Of a stretch of 64,000 bases of DNA, positions 25,798 through 33,806 are shown one piece after another. Every line of letters begins with the position of its first letter. Position 1 is the first letter of the stretch. The DNA lies in assembly GCA_964447205.1 (NCBI GenBank), contig CAYUSB010000018.1:84461-148460 (forward strand). The letters are read 5' to 3'. The stretch is from JAEUKH01 sp964447205 (GTDB taxonomy: Bacteria; Myxococcota_A; Polyangia; Polyangiales; Ga0077539). A model generated the notes under the pieces. It saw nothing but the letters and a program-made list of their open reading frames with translations. It was not told the origin of the DNA and did no database searches. Made by a program: the position numbers and the translations under genes.

Positions 25798-28181
25798 CGT
25801 TCGCGTGGGGAAGAAGAAAGAGGCGGGTCTTCGACCTCGGCCCGCGCGGCGAGCTGATCGATGAGGGCCACCAGGGCCGGGTACTCAAAGGGCTTGACCA
25901 CCCGGGGGTTGCTGACCTCCGCCAGAAAGCGCTCGGCCCCCTCGGTGAAGGCCCCCCCAGTCATAAAAACCATCCGCCCGGCCAGGGCCGGGTCGACCGG
26001 GACGAGCCCGCGGTAGAGGTCCATCCCCGTGACCTCGGCCATCATCAGGTCGCACAGAATCACGTCGAATCGACGGTCGTCGCGCAACGTGGCCCGGGCT
26101 GCCTCCCCCGACCCGACCGTCACGACCTCGTACTGGGTGGCCAGGAGGGCCCCGAGGCTCAACAAGATCATGGGCTCGTCGTCGACCACCAGGACCCGCG
26201 GGCGACGCCCCGTGCGCGGCCCCGAACCACCTCCCGACCTCCCCCCAGGGCCATCTTCAGGGCCACCCCCCGGGCCTTGCCCCGGGCCCTTGCCGCCGGA
26301 CGGAGGCGGCTCGGCGGCCGCGGCGTCGACCCCCTGCGCCGACCGCCCCTCCCCGACCTCGGCGACGCACGGCAGAACCACGGCAAACGTGCTCCCCTGG
26401 CCGACCACACTCTCCACCTCGATGCTCCCTCCATACGAAGTCACGATGTTGTGACTGATCCACAAGCCCAGGCCCGACCCCTCCCCCACGGGTTTGGTCG
26501 TGAAGAAGGGCTCAAAGAGCCGCGGGAGGTGCTCGGCCGGGATGCCCCGCCCGGTGTCGCGCACCGCCACCCGCACCTTGCCATCGACCACGCGGGTCTC
26601 GATGTGTACCACGTTGCCCTCCGGGTCGCCTTCGCCCACCGCGTGCGAGGCGTTGACAAGAAGGTTGACAAACACCTGCAAGAGCCTGCCCTCGTTGGCC
26701 AGGACCTTGGGAGCGGGCCCCGGGCCGTCGTCGCGCTGCACCCGGGCCCGAAACCGCAGGGCGTTGGCCGCGAGCTGCAGGGCCGCGTCGATCACCGGGC
26801 CTACCTCGATGGGGCCCGACTCGGACTCATCGGCCCGGGCGAAGCTCCGCAGGTCGCGAACGATCTTCTGCACCCGCGAGGCCCCCTCCCGGGCCTCGGC
26901 GGCCCAGCCCGCCCACGCGAAGTACCCCGCCTCGGTGAGGGCCGCGGAGAGCCTCTCCAGGTTGAGGAGCACGTAGGTGAGGGGGTTGTTGATCTCGTGG
27001 GCCACCCCTGCGGCCAGGAGCCCGACGCTGGCCATCCGGTCGGCCTGCGACAGGCGGGCCCGCATGGCCATGGTCTCGGTCACGTCGCGGGCTACGGCCA
27101 TGACGCAACGATGGCCGTCAAACTCGACAGGCAGGGCCGCCACCTCGGCCAGCAGGGTCGACCCGTCGCGCCGGATGAGCCGCTCGAGCTGCACCCCCAT
27201 CGGGCTGTTGGTGGTCATCATGGCCCGGACTCGGGCGGCCACCACGGCCCGCTCGTCGGGGTGCACGAGGTCGAGGATCGGCCGACCCACCAGATCGTTG
27301 GCGTCGCCCTTGTCCCAGGCCCGAGCCGCCGCGGGGTTGACGTACACCACCCGCCCCTCCCGGTGGACCACCACGATGTCGGGGAGGTGTTCGGTCACGG
27401 CCCGCAGGATGGCCTCGCTCCGGCGCAGGGCCTCGGCGGCGGCCCGGCGGGGGCGCAGGTCGCGTACGATGGCCTGCACGTACCCCCCGGGGAGCAGGGT
27501 GGCCCCGACCTCGATGGGGATCTTCGACCCGTCGCGGTGGACCACCACCCGCTCGACCACGACCTTCCGTCGGGACTGGAGCTCGACCACCTGGAGGGGG
27601 TCTTCTTGCAGGGACTCCGGGTCGAGGAGGGCGACAAACTCCAGCCCCAGGAGGGCCCCCCGGGAGTACCCCACCAGGGCGCAGGCCTGCTCGTTGACCA
27701 TGGCGAAACGACCCGTCGGGTCGGCGATGAAGATCGCGTCGCCGGCGAGCTGGAGGACCGCCGCGGCGTCCCACGGGGGGTCGGAGCGGAAGGCGCCAAA
27801 CACCAGGGCCCCGCCCCCGGCCCCGTCCACCGGACGCACGACGTAGTGCCACGCGATGCGGGAGTACCCCTCCTCGCCCAGCCGTTGCAGGTGCTCGAAG
27901 GGGGCCCCGGGCGACCGCTGGGCCTCGGCGTAGCCCTGACGCAGCCGCGCGGCGCTGTCGGGCGTGGCCGTACGGCCAAACCAGTCGTCCCCCGGGAGCA
28001 GCCCCGTCCGCGCGGTGGCGGCCTCGGTGACCCGCACGACCCGGGCCTCGCGGTCGAGCAGGGCCGCCGGGTACGGGAGCGACCCGAGGGCCTCGCCCAA
28101 CATCGCGTCGTCGAGCCCCGAGCGCCCCGCCAGCGCCCGGAGCATCGCCATGGCCGCCCCGTCATCCCCCGCTCGCTGCAT
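25794..28181 (-). CDS. Hybrid histidine kinase with three PAS domains
   Basis: Cytoplasmic 795-aa sensor. Three PAS-type domains (about 35-130, 140-250, 260-375) precede HisKA with LAAGVAHEINNPL (His395), a HATPase (N box VFVNLLVNASHAV; G boxes DTGRGIP and GEGSGLGLW), a Gly/Pro-rich linker (about 630-660), and a receiver with VVDDEPM, acceptor Asp711 in LCDLMM, and a Lys in VVKPFEYP. The first PAS is weaker than the others. No membrane helix is present. It follows YqeY by 12 bases and overlaps the PHP phosphatase start. No response regulator with an output domain is nearby. Base use matches its neighbours, unlike the kinase at 1522. Confidence 0.92.
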   Translation of the reverse strand: MQRAGDDGAAMAMLRALAGRSGLDDAMLGEALGSLPYPAALLDREARVVRVTEAATARTGLLPGDDWFGRTATPDSAARLRQGYAEAQRSPGAPFEHLQRLGEEGYSRIAWHYVVRPVDGAGGGALVFGAFRSDPPWDAAAVLQLAGDAIFIADPTGRFAMVNEQACALVGYSRGALLGLEFVALLDPESLQEDPLQVVELQSRRKVVVERVVVHRDGSKIPIEVGATLLPGGYVQAIVRDLRPRRAAAEALRRSEAILRAVTEHLPDIVVVHREGRVVYVNPAAARAWDKGDANDLVGRPILDLVHPDERAVVAARVRAMMTTNSPMGVQLERLIRRDGSTLLAEVAALPVEFDGHRCVMAVARDVTETMAMRARLSQADRMASVGLLAAGVAHEINNPLTYVLLNLERLSAALTEAGYFAWAGWAAEAREGASRVQKIVRDLRSFARADESESGPIEVGPVIDAALQLAANALRFRARVQRDDGPGPAPKVLANEGRLLQVFVNLLVNASHAVGEGDPEGNVVHIETRVVDGKVRVAVRDTGRGIPAEHLPRLFEPFFTTKPVGEGSGLGLWISHNIVTSYGGSIEVESVVGQGSTFAVVLPCVAEVGEGRSAQGVDAAAAEPPPSGGKGPGQGPGGGPEDGPGGRSGGGSGPRTGRRPRVLVVDDEPMILLSLGALLATQYEVVTVGSGEAARATLRDDRRFDVILCDLMMAEVTGMDLYRGLVPVDPALAGRMVFMTGGAFTEGAERFLAEVSNPRVVKPFEYPALVALIDQLAARAEVEDPPLSSSPRER

Positions 28182-28193
28182 CGTGCTCCCTCG

Positions 28194-28625
28194 TCAGGCC
28201 CGAAGCCTCCGCACGGCGTCGCCCACGTCGCGGCCCGGGGCCACCGCCCCGACAGACTTCAGGTGCTTCATGGCGACCCCCGTGGCGGCCCCTTCGTTGG
28301 GCGCCGAACGCACGGCCTCGCGCACCGGCTCGAGGGCCTCGACCAGGGCCTCGAGGCTCATCCCCTTCGGGAGGAGGGCCTCGAGGATGTCGATCTCCTG
28401 CTGGAGGACGGCCTTCTGGGCCGGGTCGGTGCTGAGCCGGAGGGTCTCGCCGTTGCTCTTGACCAGCCGACGCAGGACCTGCTGGGCGAACCCGTCGTCG
28501 GCCCCCCCCGCCCGCTCGGCGCCCATGGTGATCTCCCCCATGGCCACCCGGAGGATCTCCTTGCGGACGGTGTCCCCGGCCTTCATCGCGGCCATCATCT
28601 GTCGCCTGATTTCATCGAGCAGCAC
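28194..28625 (-). CDS. GatB/YqeY domain protein
   Basis: A 143-aa YqeY-family protein, close to the usual 147-150. It starts LLDEIRRQMMAAMKAGD-x-VRKEILR, then LVKSNGE, and ends with the helical domain that resembles the tail of GatB (EALLPKGMS, GVAMKHLKS). The GatB tail binds tRNA in the Glu-tRNA amidotransferase; free-standing YqeY proteins are thought to act on tRNA or tRNA-like targets, but no reaction is proven. The GTG at 28625 is preferred: GGAGG is 4 bases upstream and homology begins at the next codon. It lies downstream of the CCA-adding enzyme, a fitting tRNA neighbour. Confidence 0.87.
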   Translation of the reverse strand: MLLDEIRRQMMAAMKAGDTVRKEILRVAMGEITMGAERAGGADDGFAQQVLRRLVKSNGETLRLSTDPAQKAVLQQEIDILEALLPKGMSLEALVEALEPVREAVRSAPNEGAATGVAMKHLKSVGAVAPGRDVGDAVRRLRA

Positions 28626-28690
28626 GATCCCTCCGAGTCCTTCTCCCCCGCCCAACGCCTCCACGGGCTACGCCTGTCGGGGGCCCCCGG

Positions 28691-30040
28691 TCAAGCCCTC
28701 GATGCCGATTCAGCCAGACGCTCCCGAGCCAGGGCCAGGAGGCCTTCGGGGGTGTTGGCCTTGGGGTCGTCGAGGACGGCCTCCAGGAGCCACTGCATCA
28801 GGACCCCGAGGGTGCGGCCGGGGCTGAGTTTCAGGGCCGCCATCAGGGCCCCCCCGTCGAGGCACAGCTCGCGGGCCGTGAGGGCCACCCCCGCGGCCTG
28901 CTCGGCCGCCACCCGCACCGCCACCCCGTCCACGACCACGCACAGGGACACCTCGCCGCTGGCCCGTCGGCAGGCCCGGGCCAGGGCCAGGGCGTCGTCG
29001 AGCCCGGCTACCGTAGTGTCGCGCATCCACCGGCGCAGGGTCGGGTCGTCGGCCTCGGCGAGCCCCTCGACGGCTCCCCAGTGCCGCAGGGCCCGCACGA
29101 CCCGGTCGTGCTCGGCGTTGCTGAAGCGCCACGCCTTGAGCCACCCGCTCACGGACGCCGAGAGGCTCGCCGGGTTGGGGTCGGCCAGGGCCCACAGGGC
29201 GGCCACCCGCAGGGTCGGGTCGACGGGGGTGGCGTCGACCATGAGGAGGCTGTGGGTCAGGGCGTCGAGGGCGGGGCTGCGGGGGCTCGGCTGCGCCGCC
29301 AGGGCGTCGAGGGCCGGAGCCACCCGGGCGAGGATGCCCCGGCGTTGCATCACCCGGAAGGCCTCGGAGGGCTGCGGGGCCTTGAGGGTCTTGACCCACT
29401 CGTCGCGCACCCGCTCGGGGCTCACCCGACCGAAGACATCGAGGGCCCCGGAGATGGCGGCCTCGGTGTCAGGCTCGAGGCGAAAGCCCAGGGAGGCCAC
29501 GAAGCGGGCCCCTCGCAGCACGCGGAGCCCGTCCTCGCGGAAGCGCTGGAGGGGATCTCCCACGGCCCGCAGGAGACCCGCCCGCAGGTCGTCGCGGCCC
29601 CCGAAGGGGTCGACCAGGAGGCCCGTGAGGGGGTCGTAGGCGATGGCGTTGACGGTAAAATCGCGCCGGGCCAGGTCGTCGCGCACGTCGTCGAGGAAGT
29701 GCACCGCGTCGGGGCGTCGGCCGTCGGTGTAGGCCCCCTCGCCGCGGAGGGTGGTGACCTCGTAGTGCTCGCCCCCGCGCACGACGGTGACCGTGCCGTG
29801 GGCCATCCCCGTCGGGATGCTCCGCGGAAAGAGGCGGACCACCTCTTCGGGGCGGGCCGAGGTGCACACGTCCCAGTCGGAGACCGGGCGGCCGAGGAGG
29901 TGATCGCGGACGCAGCCCCCAACCACCCAGGCCCCGTGTCCGGCCGACGCGAGGATGGCGCAAATCGACCGGGCGTCGGCGGGGATGGCCTCGGGGTCGA
30001 CCGCGTCGCGCACGGGGGGGATGGGGCCGCGGTCGGTCAC
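28691..30040 (-). CDS. CCA-adding enzyme / poly(A) polymerase family
   Basis: Class II tRNA nucleotidyltransferase (449 aa) that builds or repairs the 3' CCA of tRNA. The catalytic head is intact: VVGGCVRDHLLGR (39-51), the two carboxylates in DWD (56-58), the RRDFTVNA block, and EDGLRVLRGARFVA. In the place where many bacterial enzymes carry an HD phosphohydrolase (LLHDIGKP), this protein has LWALADPNP, so the HD metal site is missing. The C-terminal 200 residues are helical. The GTG start stands one base after the fbp stop. The function call is good; distinguishing CCA addition from poly(A) synthesis needs more than sequence. Confidence 0.88.
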   Translation of the reverse strand: MTDRGPIPPVRDAVDPEAIPADARSICAILASAGHGAWVVGGCVRDHLLGRPVSDWDVCTSARPEEVVRLFPRSIPTGMAHGTVTVVRGGEHYEVTTLRGEGAYTDGRRPDAVHFLDDVRDDLARRDFTVNAIAYDPLTGLLVDPFGGRDDLRAGLLRAVGDPLQRFREDGLRVLRGARFVASLGFRLEPDTEAAISGALDVFGRVSPERVRDEWVKTLKAPQPSEAFRVMQRRGILARVAPALDALAAQPSPRSPALDALTHSLLMVDATPVDPTLRVAALWALADPNPASLSASVSGWLKAWRFSNAEHDRVVRALRHWGAVEGLAEADDPTLRRWMRDTTVAGLDDALALARACRRASGEVSLCVVVDGVAVRVAAEQAAGVALTARELCLDGGALMAALKLSPGRTLGVLMQWLLEAVLDDPKANTPEGLLALARERLAESASRA

Positions 30041-30041
30041 G

Positions 30042-31109
30042 TCAGCCGTCCTCCTGGGTGAGGTCTTCCTGCAGGAAACGTTCGGCCTCGAGGACGTCGT
30101 CGCGGCTGCCGAGGAAGAGGGGGACCCGGCAGTGCAGGCGGTCGGGCTCGATGTCGAGGATCCGCTGGCGGCCGTCGCTGGCGGCCCCGCCCGCGGCCTC
30201 GCAGATGAACGCCATGGGGGCGGCCTCGTAGAGGAGCCGGAGCTTGCCCGAGGGGCTCTTGGCGTCGGCGGGGTAGGCGAAGACCCCGCCCTTGAGGAGG
30301 GTCCGATGGAAGTCGGCCACGAGGGAGCCCACGTAGCGGGCCGAGTGGGTGACCTTGGCCCCGTCGGCCCCGGGGACGGGCTGCGGGGTCTTGAGGTGCT
30401 CGACCCACCGCCGGGTGGCCGGGCTCCAGAGGTAGGTGTTGCCCTCGTTGATCGAGTACGACCGCCCCCGCCGGGGCACCTGGAGATTCTCGTGCGACAG
30501 GAAGAACTCCCCCACGGCCGGGTCGAGGGTAAACCCGTGGACCCCGTCGCCGGTGGTGTACACGAGCACGGTGCTCGACCCGTAGATCACGTACCCCGCG
30601 GCCACCTGGGCCGAGCCCCGCTGGAGGCAGTCGACGAGGGAGCCGTTGCGCCCGACGGTGACCCGGCGGTGCACCGAGAAGATCGTGCCGATGGAGATGT
30701 CGACGTCGATGTTGGAGCTGCCGTCGAGGGGGTCGAAGAGCAGGACGTACTTCCCCGTCGGGTACTGCTCGGGGATGCGGATCGGGTCGGCCGTCTCCTC
30801 GCTCGCCATGAGGCACAGGTGCCCGCCGGCCTCGACCGAGCGCACGAGGACGTTGTGCGCAAACTCGTCAAGCTTCTGGACCTCCTCCCCCTGCACGTTG
30901 CGCTCGCCCGTGAGGCCGAGGATGCCCGCCAGGCCGGCCTGGCGGACCCGGGAGTTGATGATCTTGGCGGCCAGGGCGATCTGCTGGAAGAGCCCGGTAA
31001 AATCGCCCGTGGCCCCGGGGATGGAGCGCTGACGCTCGAGGATGTGCCGCTCCAGGGTCATCCCCTGCGGCGAGAGCTGCGGCGGCGGACCCCATGAGTG
31101 CTGAACCAT
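30042..31109 (-). CDS. fbp: Class I fructose-1,6-bisphosphatase
   Basis: Gluconeogenic enzyme hydrolysing fructose 1,6-bisphosphate to fructose 6-phosphate. Class I hallmarks run through the protein: NVQGEEVQKLDEFA, ASEE, the metal and substrate site DPLDGSSNIDV, GTIFS, VIYGSSTVLVYTTG, YSINEGN, SARYVGSLVADFHR, LLKGGVFAYP and GKLRLLYE. Length from ATG 31109 is 355 aa; E. coli Fbp has 332, and the extra residues are an N-terminal stretch before MTLERHILE, which is another possible start. It heads a minus-strand run fbp-cca-yqeY-kinase-phosphatase. Cytoplasmic, Mg-dependent. One of the firmest calls in the window. Confidence 0.96.
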   Translation of the reverse strand: MVQHSWGPPPQLSPQGMTLERHILERQRSIPGATGDFTGLFQQIALAAKIINSRVRQAGLAGILGLTGERNVQGEEVQKLDEFAHNVLVRSVEAGGHLCLMASEETADPIRIPEQYPTGKYVLLFDPLDGSSNIDVDISIGTIFSVHRRVTVGRNGSLVDCLQRGSAQVAAGYVIYGSSTVLVYTTGDGVHGFTLDPAVGEFFLSHENLQVPRRGRSYSINEGNTYLWSPATRRWVEHLKTPQPVPGADGAKVTHSARYVGSLVADFHRTLLKGGVFAYPADAKSPSGKLRLLYEAAPMAFICEAAGGAASDGRQRILDIEPDRLHCRVPLFLGSRDDVLEAERFLQEDLTQEDG

Positions 31110-31276
31110 AACCGAGATGCCTCCGTGGACGACCCGTAGCCCCGCCTCTGGGCCCTCCTCGGACGAGAGCCTCTCCGGGAGGAGAAGGTACGTCGGCGGG
31201 GCGGCCGGGGGGAGGGCGCCGCGGGCAGGTTTCTCGCACATCCCCGGGCCCTGCGTCTACCCCGCGAAGAAGTCCC

Positions 31277-32230
31277 TCAGTCTCCGTGGGCCCGGCCGAC
31301 CCGCGGGACCCAGGCCTGCCCCTCCAGGGCGAGGCAGCGCCCGTCGCGGAGCACGGCGTGGACGGGCTCGACCCCCTCCCCCGCCCCGAGGAGGGCCACC
31401 GGGGCCTCGGGGAGCCTGCCGAGGGAGGTCCAGGCTCGCCCCGCCGTACGCCACCCGGCCCCGTCGGGCCCCACGAGCACGACCCGCCCGGCGGCGTCGA
31501 CCGCCCCGGCCACGGGAGCGACCGGGCTCGGGGGCCACGGAGGGGCGAGCCGGTCGGGGCCGCGGACAGGGCCCCAGGGCAGGCCGCGGAGGACGGTTCC
31601 GTCTGCGAGGACCCCGAGGGCTCCGGCGCGGCCGACGAGGAGCCTCCAGGTGCCCGGGCGCAACTGTGGGCGGTGCGCGCCCCAACGCCACGCGCTCGGT
31701 CCGCGCCCCGGGTGTCCCATCACCAGGACATCGTCGGGGCTCCACTGGAGCCTGTCGACCCCGGGGCCCCCGGCGAGCATGCCCGTGACCTCTCCCCGTT
31801 GCAGCCTCAGGAGCGGGGGGTTGTCCCCGCCGAGCTGGAAGGCCTCCCGCTCGACCCCGAGGGCCCGCGGGACAAACCCGGCCCCCACCGGGGCGGAGTC
31901 CACCAGGGTGAGCCGGTCGGGGGCCTCGTAGCGCAGCACCAGGACGTGGCCCCGCAGGGCCCCTGCCCCGCGACCCAGGACCCAAAGAGCCCCCCGGGCC
32001 GACACCACGTCGACGGCCGAGGCCCCCACCAGGGGTGCCCGGACCCATCGCCCGTCCCGCTGCCAGTAGAGGTTCCCGTCCCGCACGAGGAGGCCCCGGT
32101 CCCCATCGAGGAGGGCCACCCGCGGGGCCTCTCCCCCCCGCTGGGCTTCGAGCCCTCGGGGCGCGAGGCCCACCCCCAGGGCCACCAGGGTGACCGCGCA
32201 CAGCCAACGAACGACCATCGGCCTCACCAT
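31277..32230 (-). CDS. Secreted protein with propeller-like repeats
   Basis: A 317-aa exported protein. The signal peptide begins MVRPMVVRWLCAVTLVALG and should be cut after GLEA near residue 30. The rest is rich in Gly, Val, Leu, Arg and Trp with recurring short strands ending in a turn (NLYWQRDGRWVRAPL, GALWVLGRG, RPGTWRLLVGRAGALGVLADGTVLRGL, AWTSLGRLPEAPVALLG). This suggests a four- to six-bladed beta-propeller, not a recognised WD40. There are few Cys and no enzyme motif. It follows the DUF2520 gene by 41 bases and may be the last gene of the nadD run. An ATG at 32218 is an alternative start. Confidence 0.65.
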   Translation of the reverse strand: MVRPMVVRWLCAVTLVALGVGLAPRGLEAQRGGEAPRVALLDGDRGLLVRDGNLYWQRDGRWVRAPLVGASAVDVVSARGALWVLGRGAGALRGHVLVLRYEAPDRLTLVDSAPVGAGFVPRALGVEREAFQLGGDNPPLLRLQRGEVTGMLAGGPGVDRLQWSPDDVLVMGHPGRGPSAWRWGAHRPQLRPGTWRLLVGRAGALGVLADGTVLRGLPWGPVRGPDRLAPPWPPSPVAPVAGAVDAAGRVVLVGPDGAGWRTAGRAWTSLGRLPEAPVALLGAGEGVEPVHAVLRDGRCLALEGQAWVPRVGRAHGD

Positions 32231-32271
32231 GCCTCTCGGCCCGGGCGGGGCGCAAGACCCCTTCACGGGGC

Positions 32272-33120
32272 TCAGGCCCCTTCGGACGCGAGGACCTCGG
32301 CCGCGTCGAGGGTCTCGGTCGTGACATCTCCCCGGGCCCGGAGGGTCTTCAGCACCCGACGCAGGGCGGCCCGGTAGAGGCCCGCGGCCCGCGGGTCGAC
32401 GGCCCCGAGGGCGGCCAGGTGGGCTGCGACGGCTCGGGTGTCGTTGCGCAGGAGGGGCGAGGCCAGGGCCCCGTCGGCCCCGTCGGCCAGGACGTTGTCG
32501 GCCACGCTGCGCAGGAGGGAGGCCACCGCGGCCCGCACCATCGGCTCCGAGCCCGCTCCGCCCAGGGCGGCCCGGAAGGCGTCCGAGGCCCCCTGGGCCA
32601 GGGCCACGGCCCCGGTGGCGACCAGGGCGGCCCCGCCGTGGTAGGTGGCCCGATCGACGGAGGGAGCCGTCCAGACCGAGACCCCGAGGGCCCCGAAGGC
32701 GGCCTCGCAGCGGACGAGGGCCGCGGGGTCTCCCTCGCACAGGACCGCAGACCCCCGGAGGCTCCGGCCCGGTTGGGGCGAGGACACGGCCACCAGGGGA
32801 TGGGCGGAGGCCAGGGCCTGCACGTGTCCGCGCAGGGGCAGGAGGGCCTCGGGGCCGCGTATCCCGGCCAGGTGCACGGCCACCGCGTCGGGCGAAACCC
32901 ACGGCCTCAGGGCCTCGGCCGTGGCCTCGAGGGCCCCGTCGCGTACAGCCAGGACCCACAAGGTTGGCCCTTCGGTTGCGAGCCCTGCGGGGGCCTCTCC
33001 CTGCCCCGCGGAGCGCCCGGCCACGAGGTCGACCCGAACCCCGGCGGACTTCCAGGCCTGGGCCAGGAGGGACCCCATCCGGCCGCGCCCGACGACCACC
33101 ACGGGCCCCGGGCGGGTCAT
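32272..33120 (-). CDS. Rossmann/DUF2520 oxidoreductase-like protein
   Basis: A 282-aa protein with an N-terminal NAD(P)-binding fold (VVVVGRGRMGSLLAQAWKSAG; the usual GxGxxG is GRGRMG) and a C-terminal helical DUF2520 domain (SVDRATYHGGAALVATGAVALA, then helices). The layout resembles pyrroline-5-carboxylate reductase and ketopantoate reductase relatives. The substrate is unknown; members of this family often sit beside panB/panC or nad genes. Its ATG overlaps the stop of nadD by 4 bases, so the two are coupled, which hints at a part in cofactor metabolism. Confidence 0.85.
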   Translation of the reverse strand: MTRPGPVVVVGRGRMGSLLAQAWKSAGVRVDLVAGRSAGQGEAPAGLATEGPTLWVLAVRDGALEATAEALRPWVSPDAVAVHLAGIRGPEALLPLRGHVQALASAHPLVAVSSPQPGRSLRGSAVLCEGDPAALVRCEAAFGALGVSVWTAPSVDRATYHGGAALVATGAVALAQGASDAFRAALGGAGSEPMVRAAVASLLRSVADNVLADGADGALASPLLRNDTRAVAAHLAALGAVDPRAAGLYRAALRRVLKTLRARGDVTTETLDAAEVLASEGA

Positions 33121-33674
33121 GCCCGGTAGAGCCCGTGGGTGCGGATGTAGGCCGCCACGGAGCGGGGCAGGAGGGGGTCGACGAACTGGCCTGCGGCCAG
33201 GCGGGCCCGGAGGTCGCGGGAGGCCACCTCGGGCAGGACGGCCACGGGGGCCTCGGGGTGCGGATGGCCGAGGCGCCCGAGGACGATGGGAGGAGCCAGG
33301 GCCACGATCTCGTCCCAGGCGAACCACTTGTCGCGTTCGTCGAGGATGTCGCTCCCGACGATGAGGCGGAGAGACCAGCGAGGGTGTCGGGCCGCGAGGG
33401 CCTGGAGGGTGTAGAGGGTGCGAGAGGGCTGGGCCAGGGAGGCCTCGATGTCCGAGACCTCGACCCGTCGCAGGTCGGCCAGGGCCGCCTCGCACATGGC
33501 CAGGCGATGGGCGAAGGGGGCCAGGTGTTTGCCGAGGGGGTGGTCGTACGCGGGGATCACCAACACCCGGTCGACGGGCTGCGTGGCCAGGACGTACGAC
33601 ACGGCCAGGAGGTGGGCCACATGGGGGGGGTTGAAGCTGCCCCCGTACACGCCGACGGTGATGGTTTCGTTCAC
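33117..33674 (-). CDS. nadD: Nicotinate-mononucleotide adenylyltransferase
   Basis: Joins NaMN and ATP to give nicotinate adenine dinucleotide in NAD synthesis. The nucleotidyltransferase signature GVYGGSFNPPHVAHLL is at the N-terminus, KHLAPFAHRLAMCEAAL follows, and the second motif IVGSDILDERDKWFAWDEI is present, followed by SRDLRARLAAGQ...LLPRSVAAYIRTHGLY, the typical end (usual ISSTxIR-like element changed to SRDLRARLA). At 185 aa it is slightly short. It starts with GTG at 33674; GGGGA lies about 8 bases upstream. It shares a 132-bp divergent promoter region with glmU. Confidence 0.92.
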   Translation of the reverse strand: MNETITVGVYGGSFNPPHVAHLLAVSYVLATQPVDRVLVIPAYDHPLGKHLAPFAHRLAMCEAALADLRRVEVSDIEASLAQPSRTLYTLQALAARHPRWSLRLIVGSDILDERDKWFAWDEIVALAPPIVLGRLGHPHPEAPVAVLPEVASRDLRARLAAGQFVDPLLPRSVAAYIRTHGLYRA

Positions 33675-33806
33675 GGGTTGTTCCCCGGGCACGCTACGCC
33701 ATCGCGGGGGCCGAGGCACCCCCTCGCGTGGTCGACCGCGGCCGTGATACACCCCCGGGCCTGCGTGGGCCCGCGGAACCGACGGGCGCCCACGGGAGGA
33801 GACGCC

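Noticed and set aside
23904..29639. Plus-strand open frame of about 1,911 codons antisense to five genes
   Set aside because: Its translation is Arg/Pro/Gly/His noise and mirrors the codon bias of the real minus-strand genes; GC-rich third positions remove stops from the antisense frame.
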